Below, one piece after another: positions 7,797-17,556 of a stretch of 64,000 nt of DNA (position 1 is the first letter of the stretch; the number at the start of each line of letters is the position of its first letter). The DNA comes from Reyranella aquatilis (GTDB lineage: Bacteria; Pseudomonadota; Alphaproteobacteria; Reyranellales; Reyranellaceae). The DNA lies in assembly GCF_020880995.1 (NCBI RefSeq), contig NZ_JAJISD010000012.1, forward strand, positions 62,001-126,000. Direction: 5' to 3'. The notes under the pieces are model-generated. The model made no database searches. It saw nothing but the letters and a program-made list of their open reading frames with translations, and was not told the origin of the DNA. The position numbers and the translations under genes were made by a program.

Positions 7797-8264
7797 TCAG
7801 CCCTTCTTCGGGCCGTGCTTGTGCTCGCCCCAGGTCTTGAAGAAGGCCTGGCGCTGGTTGGCGTTCAGCACGTTGCCGGCGTCCGTCAGCGCCTTGGTGA
7901 AGCGCTTGGAACTCGCGTCCGCGATCTTCATCTGGTCGGCGCGGATCTGCTCGATTTTCGCCTGGTCGATGGTCGGGGCCTCGAGTGCCGCGCGCATCGC
8001 CTTGCGGTTCTCGACGCGCTGGGCGTGCAGCGGCTTCATGTCGGCGAAGGCGGCCTGCAGGATGCTCACCACCTGCTTCTTCTGGTCCTGCGTGGCGTCG
8101 GTGCCGTTCAGGGCCTTGTCCACGCGCTTCTCGATGCGCTCCTGGAACTTGGCCGGATCGACCGACCCGCCGTCCGCCCGGGCAAAGGCCGGCGCGCCGG
8201 CGGTCACCGCCAGGCTGCCCGCGAGGAGGGCCGCCATCGCCGTCTTGATGCTGAGGTTCGTCAT
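7797..8264 (-). CDS. CpxP/Spy-like periplasmic protein
   Basis: The 155-residue product has a signal peptide (MTNLSIKTAMAALLAGSLAV, cleavage expected near APAFA) and a highly charged helical mature part. Two LTxxQ-like motifs can be seen, TDATQDQKKQV and LNANQRQAFFK, which define the Spy/CpxP family of periplasmic chaperones. In E. coli CpxP restrains the CpxA kinase and is induced by CpxR; this gene lies directly upstream of CpxR- and CpxA-like genes on the same strand, so the same feedback is likely. GGAGACAGAC before the ATG at 8264 fixes the start; an in-frame ATG at 8276 would destroy that spacing. Assignment rests on motifs and context, as this family diverges quickly. Confidence 0.75.
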   Translation of the reverse strand: MTNLSIKTAMAALLAGSLAVTAGAPAFARADGGSVDPAKFQERIEKRVDKALNGTDATQDQKKQVVSILQAAFADMKPLHAQRVENRKAMRAALEAPTIDQAKIEQIRADQMKIADASSKRFTKALTDAGNVLNANQRQAFFKTWGEHKHGPKKG

Positions 8265-8344
8265 GTCTGTCTCCATCTGGTTTCGGGTTGCTGTCCCCGT
8301 GCAGCCAAGATGGAGGCTCGGCGTTTCGCGCCCATCTCGCGCCG

Positions 8345-8359
8345 GTAAAGTTGTGTAAA
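8345..8359. promoter_or_regulatory. Exact CpxR-type box (GTAAA-N5-GTAAA)
   Basis: GTAAAGTTGTGTAAA is an exact match to the CpxR recognition pattern known from E. coli, two GTAAA repeats separated by five bases. It lies about 80-95 bp upstream of the CpxP-like start codon, where an activator of the minus-strand operon would bind, and only 10 bp before the plus-strand acetyltransferase start. The region also holds an overlapping inverted repeat, AAAGTT and AACTTT (8347-8363). The box supports self-activation of the CpxP-like, CpxR-like and CpxA-like operon. Confidence 0.6.
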
Positions 8360-8369
8360 CTTTCCTCCG

Positions 8370-8918
8370 ATGACGATCGTGACGACCGAGCGCCTGACGC
8401 TCAGACCTTTGCTGCCTGCCGATGCCGAGGAATACGCAGCCATGCGCTTTCATCCGGAGGTGGCGAAGTGGCTGCCGCCGGCGCCGGGCAAGGTCCAGGA
8501 CGGTGATTTCGTGGCGCTGGCGCATGCCGCGATCGAGCGCTTCGCCGCTTCCTGGCAGGAGCGCCGCTATGCGCCCTGGGGCGTGTTTCGCGAGGGACGG
8601 CTGATCGGCCATGCCGGGCTGAACTACATAGAGCAGTTCGATGGCGTGGAGGTGCTGTGGTCGCTGCATCCCGACGCCTGGGGCCGGGGTTATGCCGCCG
8701 AAGCGGCGCGCGCGGCGCTCGCCCACGGATTCGAGACGCTCGCACTCGAGCGGATCTTCGCGATCACGCTGGAGAGCAATCGTGCTTCACGCGCGGTGAT
8801 GGAGCGGATCGGCCTCAGCTACCGCAAGAGGGTCGACTACAAGGGCTTCACCGACATCATCTGGTACGATGTCGATCGCGAGACCTATGCCGAGAGGACG
8901 TCCAGCGCCGCGCGGTGA
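8370..8918 (+). CDS. GNAT-family acetyltransferase (RimJ/RimL type)
   Basis: The 182-residue protein has the GNAT fold of the RimJ/RimL branch: TTERLTLRPLLPADAEEYAAM at the N-terminus, WSLHPDAWGRGYAAEAARAALAHGF for acetyl-CoA binding in the middle (near residues 95-117), and ESNRASRAVMERIGLSYR near the end. It would transfer an acetyl group to an amine, but the acceptor is unknown. It is transcribed divergently from the CpxP-like gene, with the Cpx-type box in the shared region. Its 3' end overlaps the 3' end of hisN by 34 bp on the opposite strand. Confidence 0.85.
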   Translation: MTIVTTERLTLRPLLPADAEEYAAMRFHPEVAKWLPPAPGKVQDGDFVALAHAAIERFAASWQERRYAPWGVFREGRLIGHAGLNYIEQFDGVEVLWSLHPDAWGRGYAAEAARAALAHGFETLALERIFAITLESNRASRAVMERIGLSYRKRVDYKGFTDIIWYDVDRETYAERTSSAAR

Positions 8919-9670
8919 ACGGCGGGATCGCCGGCCGCCACGACTGCTCCCTCGGAATGCATGTCGAGCGGCCGGCCCTTCCAATCGGTGATCACGCCGC
9001 CCGCGCCCGTGATGACGGGAATCAGCGCGGCATAGTCGTAGAGCTTGAGGTCCGCCTCGACGACGAGGTCGACGTGGCCCGCGGCCAGCAGCCCGTAGGC
9101 GTAGCAGTCGCCACCCCAGCGGAAGAGTTTCACCTTCTCGGTGAGCGCCTGATGCGGCCGGGCGTAGCCGTCGGCAAACATGCCGGGCGCGGTCGAATAC
9201 ATGTAGGCGCTGGCGAGGCCCGCGCAGGCGCGCACCGAGATCGGCCTGCCGTTCAGGGTGGAGCGCTCGCCTTCAACGCCCAGCCAGCGTTCCTGAAGGA
9301 TCGGCTGGTCGATGATGCCGAGTACCGGCTTGCCGCGATGGAAGAGGCCGATCAGCGTGCCGAACAGCGGCAGGCCGGTGATGAAAGCCTTGGTGCCGTC
9401 GATTGGGTCGAGCACCCAGACATAGTCGGCATCGGTGCGGACCGCGCCGTGCTCCTCGCCGAACACGCCATGCTCGGGCACGTGGCGCGTCAGCAGATCG
9501 CGCATCGCCGTCTCGGCTTCGCGATCGGCGATGGTGACGGGGCTCTGGTCGGTCTTGTCGTCGACCGTGACGCCGGTCCGGAAATAGCGGGCCGCGATCG
9601 GCCGTGCGGAATCGGCCAACTGATGGGCCAGCGCCACCAGTTCAGCCGGAACCGGAGTGGGTGAGGTCAC
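8885..9670 (-). CDS. hisN: Histidinol-phosphatase, inositol monophosphatase family
   Basis: The 261-residue enzyme belongs to the magnesium-dependent inositol monophosphatase superfamily; HisN members remove phosphate from histidinol phosphate. Metal ligands are in FGEEHG (near residues 70-75), DPIDGTKAFI (88-97) and KLYDYAALIPVI. The WVLDPIDGTKAFITG and GGDCYAYGLLAAGHVD wording is typical of the HisN branch. The start is a GTG at 9670 that overlaps the stop of the cytochrome c gene as GTGA, so the two genes are translationally coupled. It supplies the phosphatase missing from the monofunctional HisB seen at 2546-3187. Confidence 0.85.
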   Translation of the reverse strand: MTSPTPVPAELVALAHQLADSARPIAARYFRTGVTVDDKTDQSPVTIADREAETAMRDLLTRHVPEHGVFGEEHGAVRTDADYVWVLDPIDGTKAFITGLPLFGTLIGLFHRGKPVLGIIDQPILQERWLGVEGERSTLNGRPISVRACAGLASAYMYSTAPGMFADGYARPHQALTEKVKLFRWGGDCYAYGLLAAGHVDLVVEADLKLYDYAALIPVITGAGGVITDWKGRPLDMHSEGAVVAAGDPAVHRAALDVLSA

Positions 9671-10203
9671 TTAGGAAGCGGCGCGGGCGTATCGGCCATC
9701 GTGCGCAGGTAGGCGATCACGTCGGCGCGATCCTGCTCCTTCGGGAGGCCGGCGAAGGCCATCTTGGTGCCGCGCACATAGGCGTTCGGCTTGAAGATCA
9801 GGTGGTCGATGTCCTCGTAGGTCCAATTGCCGCCCTTGGCGGTCAGGGCCGACGAATAGCCGAAGCCGGCATGGCTGGCCTTCGGACGGTCGACGATGCC
9901 CCACAGGTTCGGGCCGACCTTGTTGGCGCCGCCCTTGTCGACCGTGTGGCAGCTGAAGCACTGCTTCTGGAACAGCGCCTTGCCGGCCTCGACGTTGGCG
10001 CCGGCGAGCTTCGGGCCGATCGGCGGAATCTCGATCGCCGCGGGGGCGGCGGCGGTCGCCGCCGCGGGGGCGTCGTCGGTGACAGCGAGGGCCGGCTTGT
10101 CCAGCTTGTGCGGATGCACGACGGCATTGGACACCTTGCCGACCACCATCGCGAAGAGGGCGGAAGCCAAAACGCAGCCTGCGATCGTGTTGAAACTGGC
10201 CAT
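9667..10203 (-). CDS. Membrane-anchored c-type cytochrome (CycM-like)
   Basis: The 178-residue protein has an uncleaved N-terminal membrane anchor (residues 8-28), an alanine/proline-rich linker, and a class I cytochrome c domain with the haem motif CFSCH (Cys82, Cys85, His86) and the axial methionine in TKMAFAG. This matches CycM/cytochrome c552 of alphaproteobacteria, which carries electrons from the bc1 complex to cytochrome aa3 oxidase. The ATG at 10203 is preferred over a TTG two codons upstream. It is the first gene of a two-gene unit with hisN and divergent from pheA, with about 174 bp between them. Confidence 0.9.
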   Translation of the reverse strand: MASFNTIAGCVLASALFAMVVGKVSNAVVHPHKLDKPALAVTDDAPAAATAAAPAAIEIPPIGPKLAGANVEAGKALFQKQCFSCHTVDKGGANKVGPNLWGIVDRPKASHAGFGYSSALTAKGGNWTYEDIDHLIFKPNAYVRGTKMAFAGLPKEQDRADVIAYLRTMADTPAPLPK

Positions 10204-10377
10204 AGTCAAATCCCGAAACGGCGAATTCTACGGACGCTGCTGTAGCATGCCCGCACGGCCGCCAGTAGTATTCCATCGCGTCTGGCAGCTCGCGCGGCGG
10301 AACGTCGCAAGTGCCGGATATTACGGGGTTTTTCGCCTATCGATGGGCGTCGGAACGCGATGCGGGGAGCAGGATAA

Positions 10378-11274
10378 ATGGCCAAGGGACGGGGCGGGAA
10401 AGCCGCCGCCAGCAATATCATCGCCTTCCAGGGCGAACCCGGCGCCAATTCCGACATGGCCTGCCGCGCGGCCTTTCCGTACATGACGACCCTGCCGTGC
10501 CCGACATTCGACGCCGCGATGGGCGCCGTCCAGGCCGGCAAGGCGGAGCTGGCCATCATCCCGGTCGAGAACTCGATCGCCGGCCGCGTGGCCGACCTGC
10601 ACAGCCTGCTGCCGCACACGAAGCTCAAGATCGTGGCCGAGCATTTCCAGCGGGTCGAGCATTGCCTGGTGGCTCTTCCGGGGGCGTCCCTGAAGTCGAT
10701 CCGGACCGTCAAGAGCCACGTCCAGGCGCTGGCCCAGTGCCGGAACTTCCTGAAGAAGAACAAGCTGCAGCCTGTCGTCCATGCCGACACGGCCGGGGCC
10801 GCGCGGGAGATCGCCGAGATCGGCGACGCCAGCGTGGGCGCCATCGCCTCCTCCCTCGCCGCCCGCATCTACGACCTGAAGGTCCTGGCCAAGAACATCG
10901 AGGACGCGGACCACAACACCACCCGCATGCTGGTCTTTTCCCGCGAGGAGGCCCATCCGGACTGGCGGACCGTGCAGTGCATGACCGCTTTCCTGTTCCG
11001 GGTCAGGAGCCGTCCCGCGGCGCTCTACAAGGCGCTGGGCGGCTTCGCGACCAACGGCGTCAACATGGTGAAGCTGGAGAGCTATCTCTCGGGCGCGCGC
11101 TTCGAGCAGGCGATGTTCTATGCCGAGGTCGAAGGCCATCCCGAGCAGGCCAACGTCGCGCTGGCGCTCGAGGAACTGGGCTTCTTCTCCGACGAGCTGA
11201 AGCTGCTGGGCTCCTTCCCGACCAATCCCTTCCGGCGCAAGGGCTGGGACGCCCCGACCCGGCCCGGCACCTGA
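10378..11274 (+). CDS. pheA: Prephenate dehydratase
   Basis: This enzyme converts prephenate to phenylpyruvate for phenylalanine synthesis. The 298-residue protein is monofunctional, with no chorismate mutase domain. The catalytic domain covers about residues 13-190 (FQGEPGANSDMA, IIPVENSIAGRV, HADTAGAAREIAE, NTTRMLVF). A C-terminal ACT domain (about 200-285) contains the regulatory NGVNMVKLESYLSG motif, so feedback inhibition by phenylalanine is expected. A GGAG ribosome binding site lies 9 bp before the ATG. It is divergent from the cytochrome c gene and is followed by rpe after 20 bp. Confidence 0.95.
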   Translation: MAKGRGGKAAASNIIAFQGEPGANSDMACRAAFPYMTTLPCPTFDAAMGAVQAGKAELAIIPVENSIAGRVADLHSLLPHTKLKIVAEHFQRVEHCLVALPGASLKSIRTVKSHVQALAQCRNFLKKNKLQPVVHADTAGAAREIAEIGDASVGAIASSLAARIYDLKVLAKNIEDADHNTTRMLVFSREEAHPDWRTVQCMTAFLFRVRSRPAALYKALGGFATNGVNMVKLESYLSGARFEQAMFYAEVEGHPEQANVALALEELGFFSDELKLLGSFPTNPFRRKGWDAPTRPGT

Positions 11275-11294
11275 GCCCCGTCAAAGGTCAAGTC

Positions 11295-11957
11295 ATGCCG
11301 CAACAGCCCGTCCGCATCGCGCCCTCCATCCTGTCGGCGGACTTCGCCGCGCTCGGCCAGGAGATCGAGGCCATCACCCGGGCCGGCGCCGACTGGATTC
11401 ATGTCGACGTGATGGATGGGCATTTCGTGCCTAACCTCACGATCGGGCCGATGGTCGTGAAGGCGCTGCGCAAGCACAGCAAACAGCCCTTCGACGTGCA
11501 TCTGATGATCTCGCCGGTCGATCCGCTGGTGCCGGCCTATGTCGAGGCTGGCGCCGACGTGATCTCGTTCCATCCCGAGGCCGGCCCGCACGTCCATCGG
11601 ACGATCCAGCTCATCAAGAGCCTCGGCCGCAAGGCCGGCATCGTGCTCAATCCGGCGACGCCGCTGTCCGCCATCGAGCATGTGCTGGGCGATCTCGATC
11701 TCGTGCTGGTGATGAGCGTCAATCCCGGCTTCGGCGGCCAGGCCTTCATCGAAAGCCAGCTCGCCAAGATCGCGGCCCTGCGCAAGGCGATCGACACGCT
11801 GGGCAAGCCGATCGACCTGGAGGTCGATGGCGGCGTCAACGTCGAGACCGCGAAGCGCTGCATCAAGGCGGGTGCCGACGTGCTCGTGGCCGGCACCGCC
11901 GTGTTCACCGGCGGGCCGGAACGCTACGCGGCCAACATCGAGGCGCTGCGCTCATGA
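11295..11957 (+). CDS. rpe: Ribulose-phosphate 3-epimerase
   Basis: Rpe interconverts ribulose 5-phosphate and xylulose 5-phosphate in the pentose phosphate and Calvin pathways. The 220-residue TIM barrel shows the expected signatures: IAPSILSADFAALG at the N-terminus, HVDVMDGHFVPNLTIGP with catalytic and metal residues, LVMSVNPGFGGQ, and EVDGGVN. Length is standard. Its stop overlaps the start of the glutathione S-transferase gene by four bases (ATGA), so the two are coupled. No Calvin-cycle genes are seen nearby. Confidence 0.95.
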   Translation: MPQQPVRIAPSILSADFAALGQEIEAITRAGADWIHVDVMDGHFVPNLTIGPMVVKALRKHSKQPFDVHLMISPVDPLVPAYVEAGADVISFHPEAGPHVHRTIQLIKSLGRKAGIVLNPATPLSAIEHVLGDLDLVLVMSVNPGFGGQAFIESQLAKIAALRKAIDTLGKPIDLEVDGGVNVETAKRCIKAGADVLVAGTAVFTGGPERYAANIEALRS

Positions 11958-12877
11958 GCGACATGATCCTGCACCACTATCCGAATTCGCCCTTCTCCGA
12001 GAAGGTGCGCATCGCCTTCGGCGTGAAGCAGGCCGCGTGGAAGTCGGTCGTGATCCCGAACATGATGCCGAAGCCCGACCTGATGCCGCTGACCGGCGGC
12101 TATCGCAAGACTCCGGTGATGCAGGTCGGCGCCGACATCTACTGCGACACGCAGCTCATCATGCTGGAGATCGAGAAGCGCGTGCCCGCGCCGCCGCTCC
12201 TGCCCAAGGGCAAGGAGGGCGTTGCCCGGGCGCTCGCCATGTGGATCGACCGCAACATCTTCTGGGCGGCCGTCGGCGTCGTCATGGGGGCGCTGGGCGA
12301 CAAGCTGCCGGAAGCCTTTCTCAAGGACCGCAGCGCCTTCTCCGGCCGCTCGTTCGACCCCGCTTCGCTCAAGTCCGCCGCGCCGATGGCGCTGCAGCAG
12401 ACCTACGCCCAGCTCGTCCTGGCGGAAGAGATGCTGGCCGACGGCAGGCCCTATCTGCTGGGCGACGCGCCCTGTCTGGCCGATTGCGCGCTCTACAATC
12501 CCGTCTGGTTCATCAAGGAGCGGATGGGGGGCGGAAAGACGGTGCCGCCGTTCGACCGGCTGCCGCTGATCACGGCCTGGTCGGAGCGCATGAAGGCGGC
12601 CGGCAGCGGCAGCCCGACGGAAATGACGGCGGCCGACGCCATCGCCATCGCCAGGGAAGCAGCGCCGGAAGCGACGAGCGTCGATGCCGGAGATCCCAGC
12701 GGCCTGAAGGCCGGTCAGACCATCGGCGTCACGCCCGACGATACCGGCAAGGTGCCGGTGAGCGGCGTGCTGGTCGGTCTCACGAACGACCGCGTCTCGA
12801 TCAGGCGGCACGACGAGAGGGTGGGAGATGTCGTCGTCCATTTCCCGCGCGCCGGCTTCATTCTCACGCCGGCTTAA
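11954..12877 (+). CDS. Glutathione S-transferase family protein with C-terminal extension
   Basis: The N-terminal 80 residues have the thioredoxin-like fold of glutathione S-transferases (HHYPNSPFSEKVRIAF, with YRKTPVMQVGADIYCDTQLI as the glutathione-site segment), and residues of about 90-210 form the helical domain. The 307-residue protein is longer than a typical GST of about 200-220. The extra C-terminal part, from about residue 235 (LKAGQTIGVTPDDTGKVPVSG to the end), looks like a small beta domain of unknown role. It overlaps rpe by four bases at its start. At its end it shares TTAA with the stop of the converging TIM-barrel gene. The substrate is not known. Confidence 0.8.
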   Translation: MSDMILHHYPNSPFSEKVRIAFGVKQAAWKSVVIPNMMPKPDLMPLTGGYRKTPVMQVGADIYCDTQLIMLEIEKRVPAPPLLPKGKEGVARALAMWIDRNIFWAAVGVVMGALGDKLPEAFLKDRSAFSGRSFDPASLKSAAPMALQQTYAQLVLAEEMLADGRPYLLGDAPCLADCALYNPVWFIKERMGGGKTVPPFDRLPLITAWSERMKAAGSGSPTEMTAADAIAIAREAAPEATSVDAGDPSGLKAGQTIGVTPDDTGKVPVSGVLVGLTNDRVSIRRHDERVGDVVVHFPRAGFILTPA

Positions 12878-13767
12878 ACCACCTCGACGCCGATCTCGGC
12901 AGCGATGCGGCGCAGGCCGGCGACGGATCGGGCGGTGGCGTTGCGCCCGTCCTGCGGGCAGTGCGTCTCGATGCTGGCGTGGATTTCCCGCACCGGATGC
13001 GCGCCTGTCGCTACGGCGGTGAGCAGCCGAGTCAGTTCAGCCGACCAGGGAATGTCGCCGTCGCCGAACGGCACGGTGCGTTTGGCGGTTGTGTCACGGT
13101 CCTTGAGATGGATCAGGTCCACCAGCGGCGCCAGCTGCGCGATCTCCGCATCGGTCGGCGGTTTGCCGACGGCCCACGCATTGCCGATGTCGATCAGCGG
13201 CTTCAACTGCGCCGGCGGCGGATTGGGGTCGGTCGCCTCGGTGAGGGCGGTAAAGAACTCGGCGAGGTCCGTGATCGAGCCGATGTTGCAGACCGGCTCA
13301 TTCTCGATCTCGACGGCGATCGAGTAGGTGAGGCCGAGGTCGGCCAGCCGTTCGAAACGTCCGATCAGGTCGGCGGGCCTGTACCCGGGATAGCGGAGGT
13401 GGCTGAAGACGCGGATCTTCTCGGCGCCGAACACGGTGGCCATGTCGAAGGCATGGACCAGCGGATCGTCGGCCGGGCAGTCGGCCGGATCGAAGGCGAA
13501 GTCGACCGGGCCGCCTTCGCTGCCCTTGCCCGGTGCGGGCCACTTCAGCAGCGGCGAGACGAAGGTGGGCACTGACAGCCCTTCCTTCTCCAGGCGGCGC
13601 GCGATGGTGCTGCCCTGCTCGAGCGACAGGCCGAGCAGGTTCTTGCCATCCACGGTGCGCATGTCGAGGCGGCGCACCTCGTGTTCGCCGCAGAAGGAGA
13701 TCATTTCGTCGAGGGAGGGACCGATTTCATCGCCGATCACGGCGAGAGCGAGACGAGGCAGGGACAT
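12874..13767 (-). CDS. Sugar phosphate isomerase/epimerase-like TIM-barrel protein
   Basis: The 297-residue protein belongs to the AP-endonuclease-2/xylose-isomerase-like TIM-barrel superfamily. Visible pieces are ALAVIGDEIGPSLDEMI at the first strand, AEKIRVFSHLRYPGY, SIAVEIENEPVCN (a metal-binding Glu strand), IDIGNAWAVG, VDLIHLKDRD and a late HASIETHC. These provide the Glu/Asp/His set that usually binds the metal. It is alone on the minus strand, converging on the GST gene and divergent from the HerA-like gene with 63 bp between them. The substrate cannot be assigned from sequence. Confidence 0.7.
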   Translation of the reverse strand: MSLPRLALAVIGDEIGPSLDEMISFCGEHEVRRLDMRTVDGKNLLGLSLEQGSTIARRLEKEGLSVPTFVSPLLKWPAPGKGSEGGPVDFAFDPADCPADDPLVHAFDMATVFGAEKIRVFSHLRYPGYRPADLIGRFERLADLGLTYSIAVEIENEPVCNIGSITDLAEFFTALTEATDPNPPPAQLKPLIDIGNAWAVGKPPTDAEIAQLAPLVDLIHLKDRDTTAKRTVPFGDGDIPWSAELTRLLTAVATGAHPVREIHASIETHCPQDGRNATARSVAGLRRIAAEIGVEVV

Positions 13768-13830
13768 GCCGGTAACCTACTATGGACCGGCCGCTTTGGC
13801 TAAAGTCGGGGCGAGCGCACAGGAGACGGC

Positions 13831-15540
<1,710 letters not shown>

Positions 15541-15564
15541 GCCGGCGTTCCTGCCGGCCGCCGA

Positions 15565-16683
15565 TCAGCTCAGGCGATCCAGTTCCTTGACGATCGCGTC
15601 GCCCATTTCCTGGGTGCCGACCTTCTTCACGCCGTCGGTCTTGCCGACCAGGAGATCGCCGGTGCGGTAGCCCGCCTTCAGCACGTTCTCCACGGCCGTC
15701 TCGACCAGATCGGCCTCCTTGCCGAGATCGAAGGAGTAGCGAAGCATCATCGCGTAGGAGAGGGTCTGCGCGATCGGATTGGCGAGGCCCTTGCCCGCAA
15801 TGTCGGGCGCGCTGCCATGGATCGGCTCGTACAGCGCCTTGCGGCGGCCGGTCGCGTCGGGCGCACCCAGCGACGCCGAGGGCAGCAGGCCGAGCGAGCC
15901 GGTCAGCATCGAGGCCTCGTCCGACAGGATGTCGCCGAACAGGTTGTCGGTGACGATCACGTCGAATTCCTTGGGCGCGCGCAGCAGCTGCATGGCGAGC
16001 GCGTCGGCATACATGTGGTCGAGCTTCACGTCGGAGTACTTCTCCTTGTGCAGCTTGGTCGCCTCTTCGCGCCACAGCACGCCGGTGTGCATCACGTTGG
16101 CCTTCTCCGAGGAGAGGACCTTGTTCTTGCGCTTGCGCGCCAGTTCGAAGGCGACGGCGCAGACGCGGCGGATCTCGGGGGCCGTGTAGCGTTGCGTGTC
16201 GAAGGCCTCGACCTCGCCGGCGGCGTTGACGTGGCGGCCGCGCGGCTCACCGAAATACACGCCGCTGGTCAGCTCGCGGATGATCATGATGTCGAGGCCC
16301 TTGACGATCTCGGGCTTCAACGAGGAGGCGTCGACCAGCGCGTCGAACACCTTGGCCGGGCGCAGGTTGGCGAAGAGGTCCATCTCCTTGCGCAGGCGGA
16401 GCAGGCCGCGTTCCGGCTTCTTGCTGAAGTCGGCGGTGTCCCACTTCGGGCCGCCGACCGAGCCGAACAGAACGGCATCGGCTTCCAGCGCGGTCTTCAT
16501 GGCGTCGTCGCTGAGCGGCACGCCGTGCTTGTCGAGCGCGGCGCCACCGACCAGGTCCTCGGTGATGTCGAAGCCGACCGCGCGCTTCTTGCCCATCCAG
16601 GCAATGATCTTGCGGACTTCGTTCATCACCTCGGGGCCGATGCCGTCGCCGGGCAGCACGAGCAGATTGCGATTGGACGCCAT
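15565..16683 (-). CDS. leuB: 3-isopropylmalate dehydrogenase
   Basis: LeuB oxidatively decarboxylates 3-isopropylmalate in leucine synthesis using NAD. The 372-residue protein opens with LLVLPGDGIGPEVM, has the substrate-binding MIIRELTSGVYFGEPRG segment, the metal and NAD motifs YADALAMQL and TDNLFGDILSDEASMLTGSLG, and the adenine-binding PIHGSAPDIAGKGLANP. Length is standard. It is the last of the leuC-leuD-leuB set on the minus strand, but is separated from leuD by 193 bp containing a long inverted repeat, so its expression may differ from leuCD. Confidence 0.97.
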   Translation of the reverse strand: MASNRNLLVLPGDGIGPEVMNEVRKIIAWMGKKRAVGFDITEDLVGGAALDKHGVPLSDDAMKTALEADAVLFGSVGGPKWDTADFSKKPERGLLRLRKEMDLFANLRPAKVFDALVDASSLKPEIVKGLDIMIIRELTSGVYFGEPRGRHVNAAGEVEAFDTQRYTAPEIRRVCAVAFELARKRKNKVLSSEKANVMHTGVLWREEATKLHKEKYSDVKLDHMYADALAMQLLRAPKEFDVIVTDNLFGDILSDEASMLTGSLGLLPSASLGAPDATGRRKALYEPIHGSAPDIAGKGLANPIAQTLSYAMMLRYSFDLGKEADLVETAVENVLKAGYRTGDLLVGKTDGVKKVGTQEMGDAIVKELDRLS

Positions 16684-16751
16684 GATGGTCAGGTCTTCCG
16701 TTGGGTTTGGTATTCGGATTGTTGGAGCGTTGTTCGATCGATTTGAAACAA

Positions 16752-16861
16752 CCTCATCCTGAGGAGCGCCGTCTCCGGCGCGTCTCGAAGGATGGGCAAC
16801 AGGCGCGGTGTCCGTTGCACATCCTTCGAGACGCTCGCTGCGCTCGCTCCTCAGGATGAGG
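16752..16861. repeat. Inverted repeat between leuD and leuB (element B)
   Basis: Two arms of about 42 bp, 16752-16794 and 16820-16861, are inverted copies: CCTCATCCTGAGGAGCG at the outside, GTCTCGAAGGATG on the inside, and a small hairpin of differing sequence in between. The central spacer (GGGCAACAGGCGCGGTG...) is shared with a second copy at 52393-52508, so this is a dispersed family. It lies in the 193-bp gap between two leucine genes and could fold in the message and affect leuB expression. Palindromes with the CCTCATCCTGAGGAGC core are widespread in Rhizobiales-type genomes, from general knowledge; the function is unknown. Confidence 0.85.
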
Positions 16862-16876
16862 TCGGTTTTTTGTTCG

Positions 16877-17491
16877 TCAGGTCGCGGCGTGCAGCCAGGG
16901 CTGCGATTCGCTCTGGCGGCGCTCGAAGTCGTCGATGTCCGACTTCTTCTCCATGGTCAGGCCGATATCGTCGAGGCCTTCCATCAGGCACTTCTTGCGG
17001 AAGGGATCGATGTCGAAGTGGACGGTGCCACCGTCCGGACCCTTGATCTCCTGCTTCTCGAGGTCGATCTCGATGATGGCGTTGGAGCCGCGGCTCGCAT
17101 CGTCCATCAGCTTGTCGACGATCTCCTTCGGCACCTTGATCGGCAGGATGCCGTTCTTGAAGCAGTTGTTGTAGAAGATGTCGGCGAAGTCCTCGGAGAT
17201 GATGCAGCGGATGCCGAAGTCGAGCAGCGCCCAGGGCGCGTGCTCGCGGCTCGAGCCGCAGCCGAAATTGGGACCCGCCACGATGATCTTGGCGTTCTGG
17301 TAGGCCGGCTGGTCGAGGACGAAGTCCTTCTTCTGGCCGTCCGCCGTCCAGCGCATCTCGTAGAACAGGCCGTTCTTGAGACCCGTGCGCTTGATGGTCT
17401 TCAGGAACTGCTTCGGAATGATCATGTCGGTGTCGACATTGACCATGGGCAGCGGCGCAGCGACGCCGCTCAGCGTCGTGAATTTTTCCAT
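16877..17491 (-). CDS. leuD: 3-isopropylmalate dehydratase small subunit
   Basis: LeuD pairs with LeuC to isomerise 2-isopropylmalate to 3-isopropylmalate. The 204-residue protein has VNVDTDMIIPKQFLK at the N-terminus, the swivel-domain motif GPNFGCGSSREHAPWAL, DIFYNNCFKNGILPI, and the typical end FERRQSESQPWL. The start at 17491 is supported by GGGAGGTCTC upstream. It is separated from leuC by the RDD-family gene. A second, divergent small subunit lies at the left edge of the window. Confidence 0.97.
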   Translation of the reverse strand: MEKFTTLSGVAAPLPMVNVDTDMIIPKQFLKTIKRTGLKNGLFYEMRWTADGQKKDFVLDQPAYQNAKIIVAGPNFGCGSSREHAPWALLDFGIRCIISEDFADIFYNNCFKNGILPIKVPKEIVDKLMDDASRGSNAIIEIDLEKQEIKGPDGGTVHFDIDPFRKKCLMEGLDDIGLTMEKKSDIDDFERRQSESQPWLHAAT

Positions 17492-17556
17492 GAGACCTCC
17501 CGGAAAGGCCGGAATAAACGGGCTTTCCGGGCCGGGGTCAAGCCGGCGATTCTCGT

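Noticed and set aside
5768..7840. 690-codon plus-strand frame
   Set aside because: It runs antisense to the Cpx-like kinase and regulator genes, whose motifs are clear.
16862..16875. Six-T run after element B, suggesting an intrinsic terminator on the plus strand
   Set aside because: No plus-strand gene reads into it; both neighbouring genes are on the minus strand.
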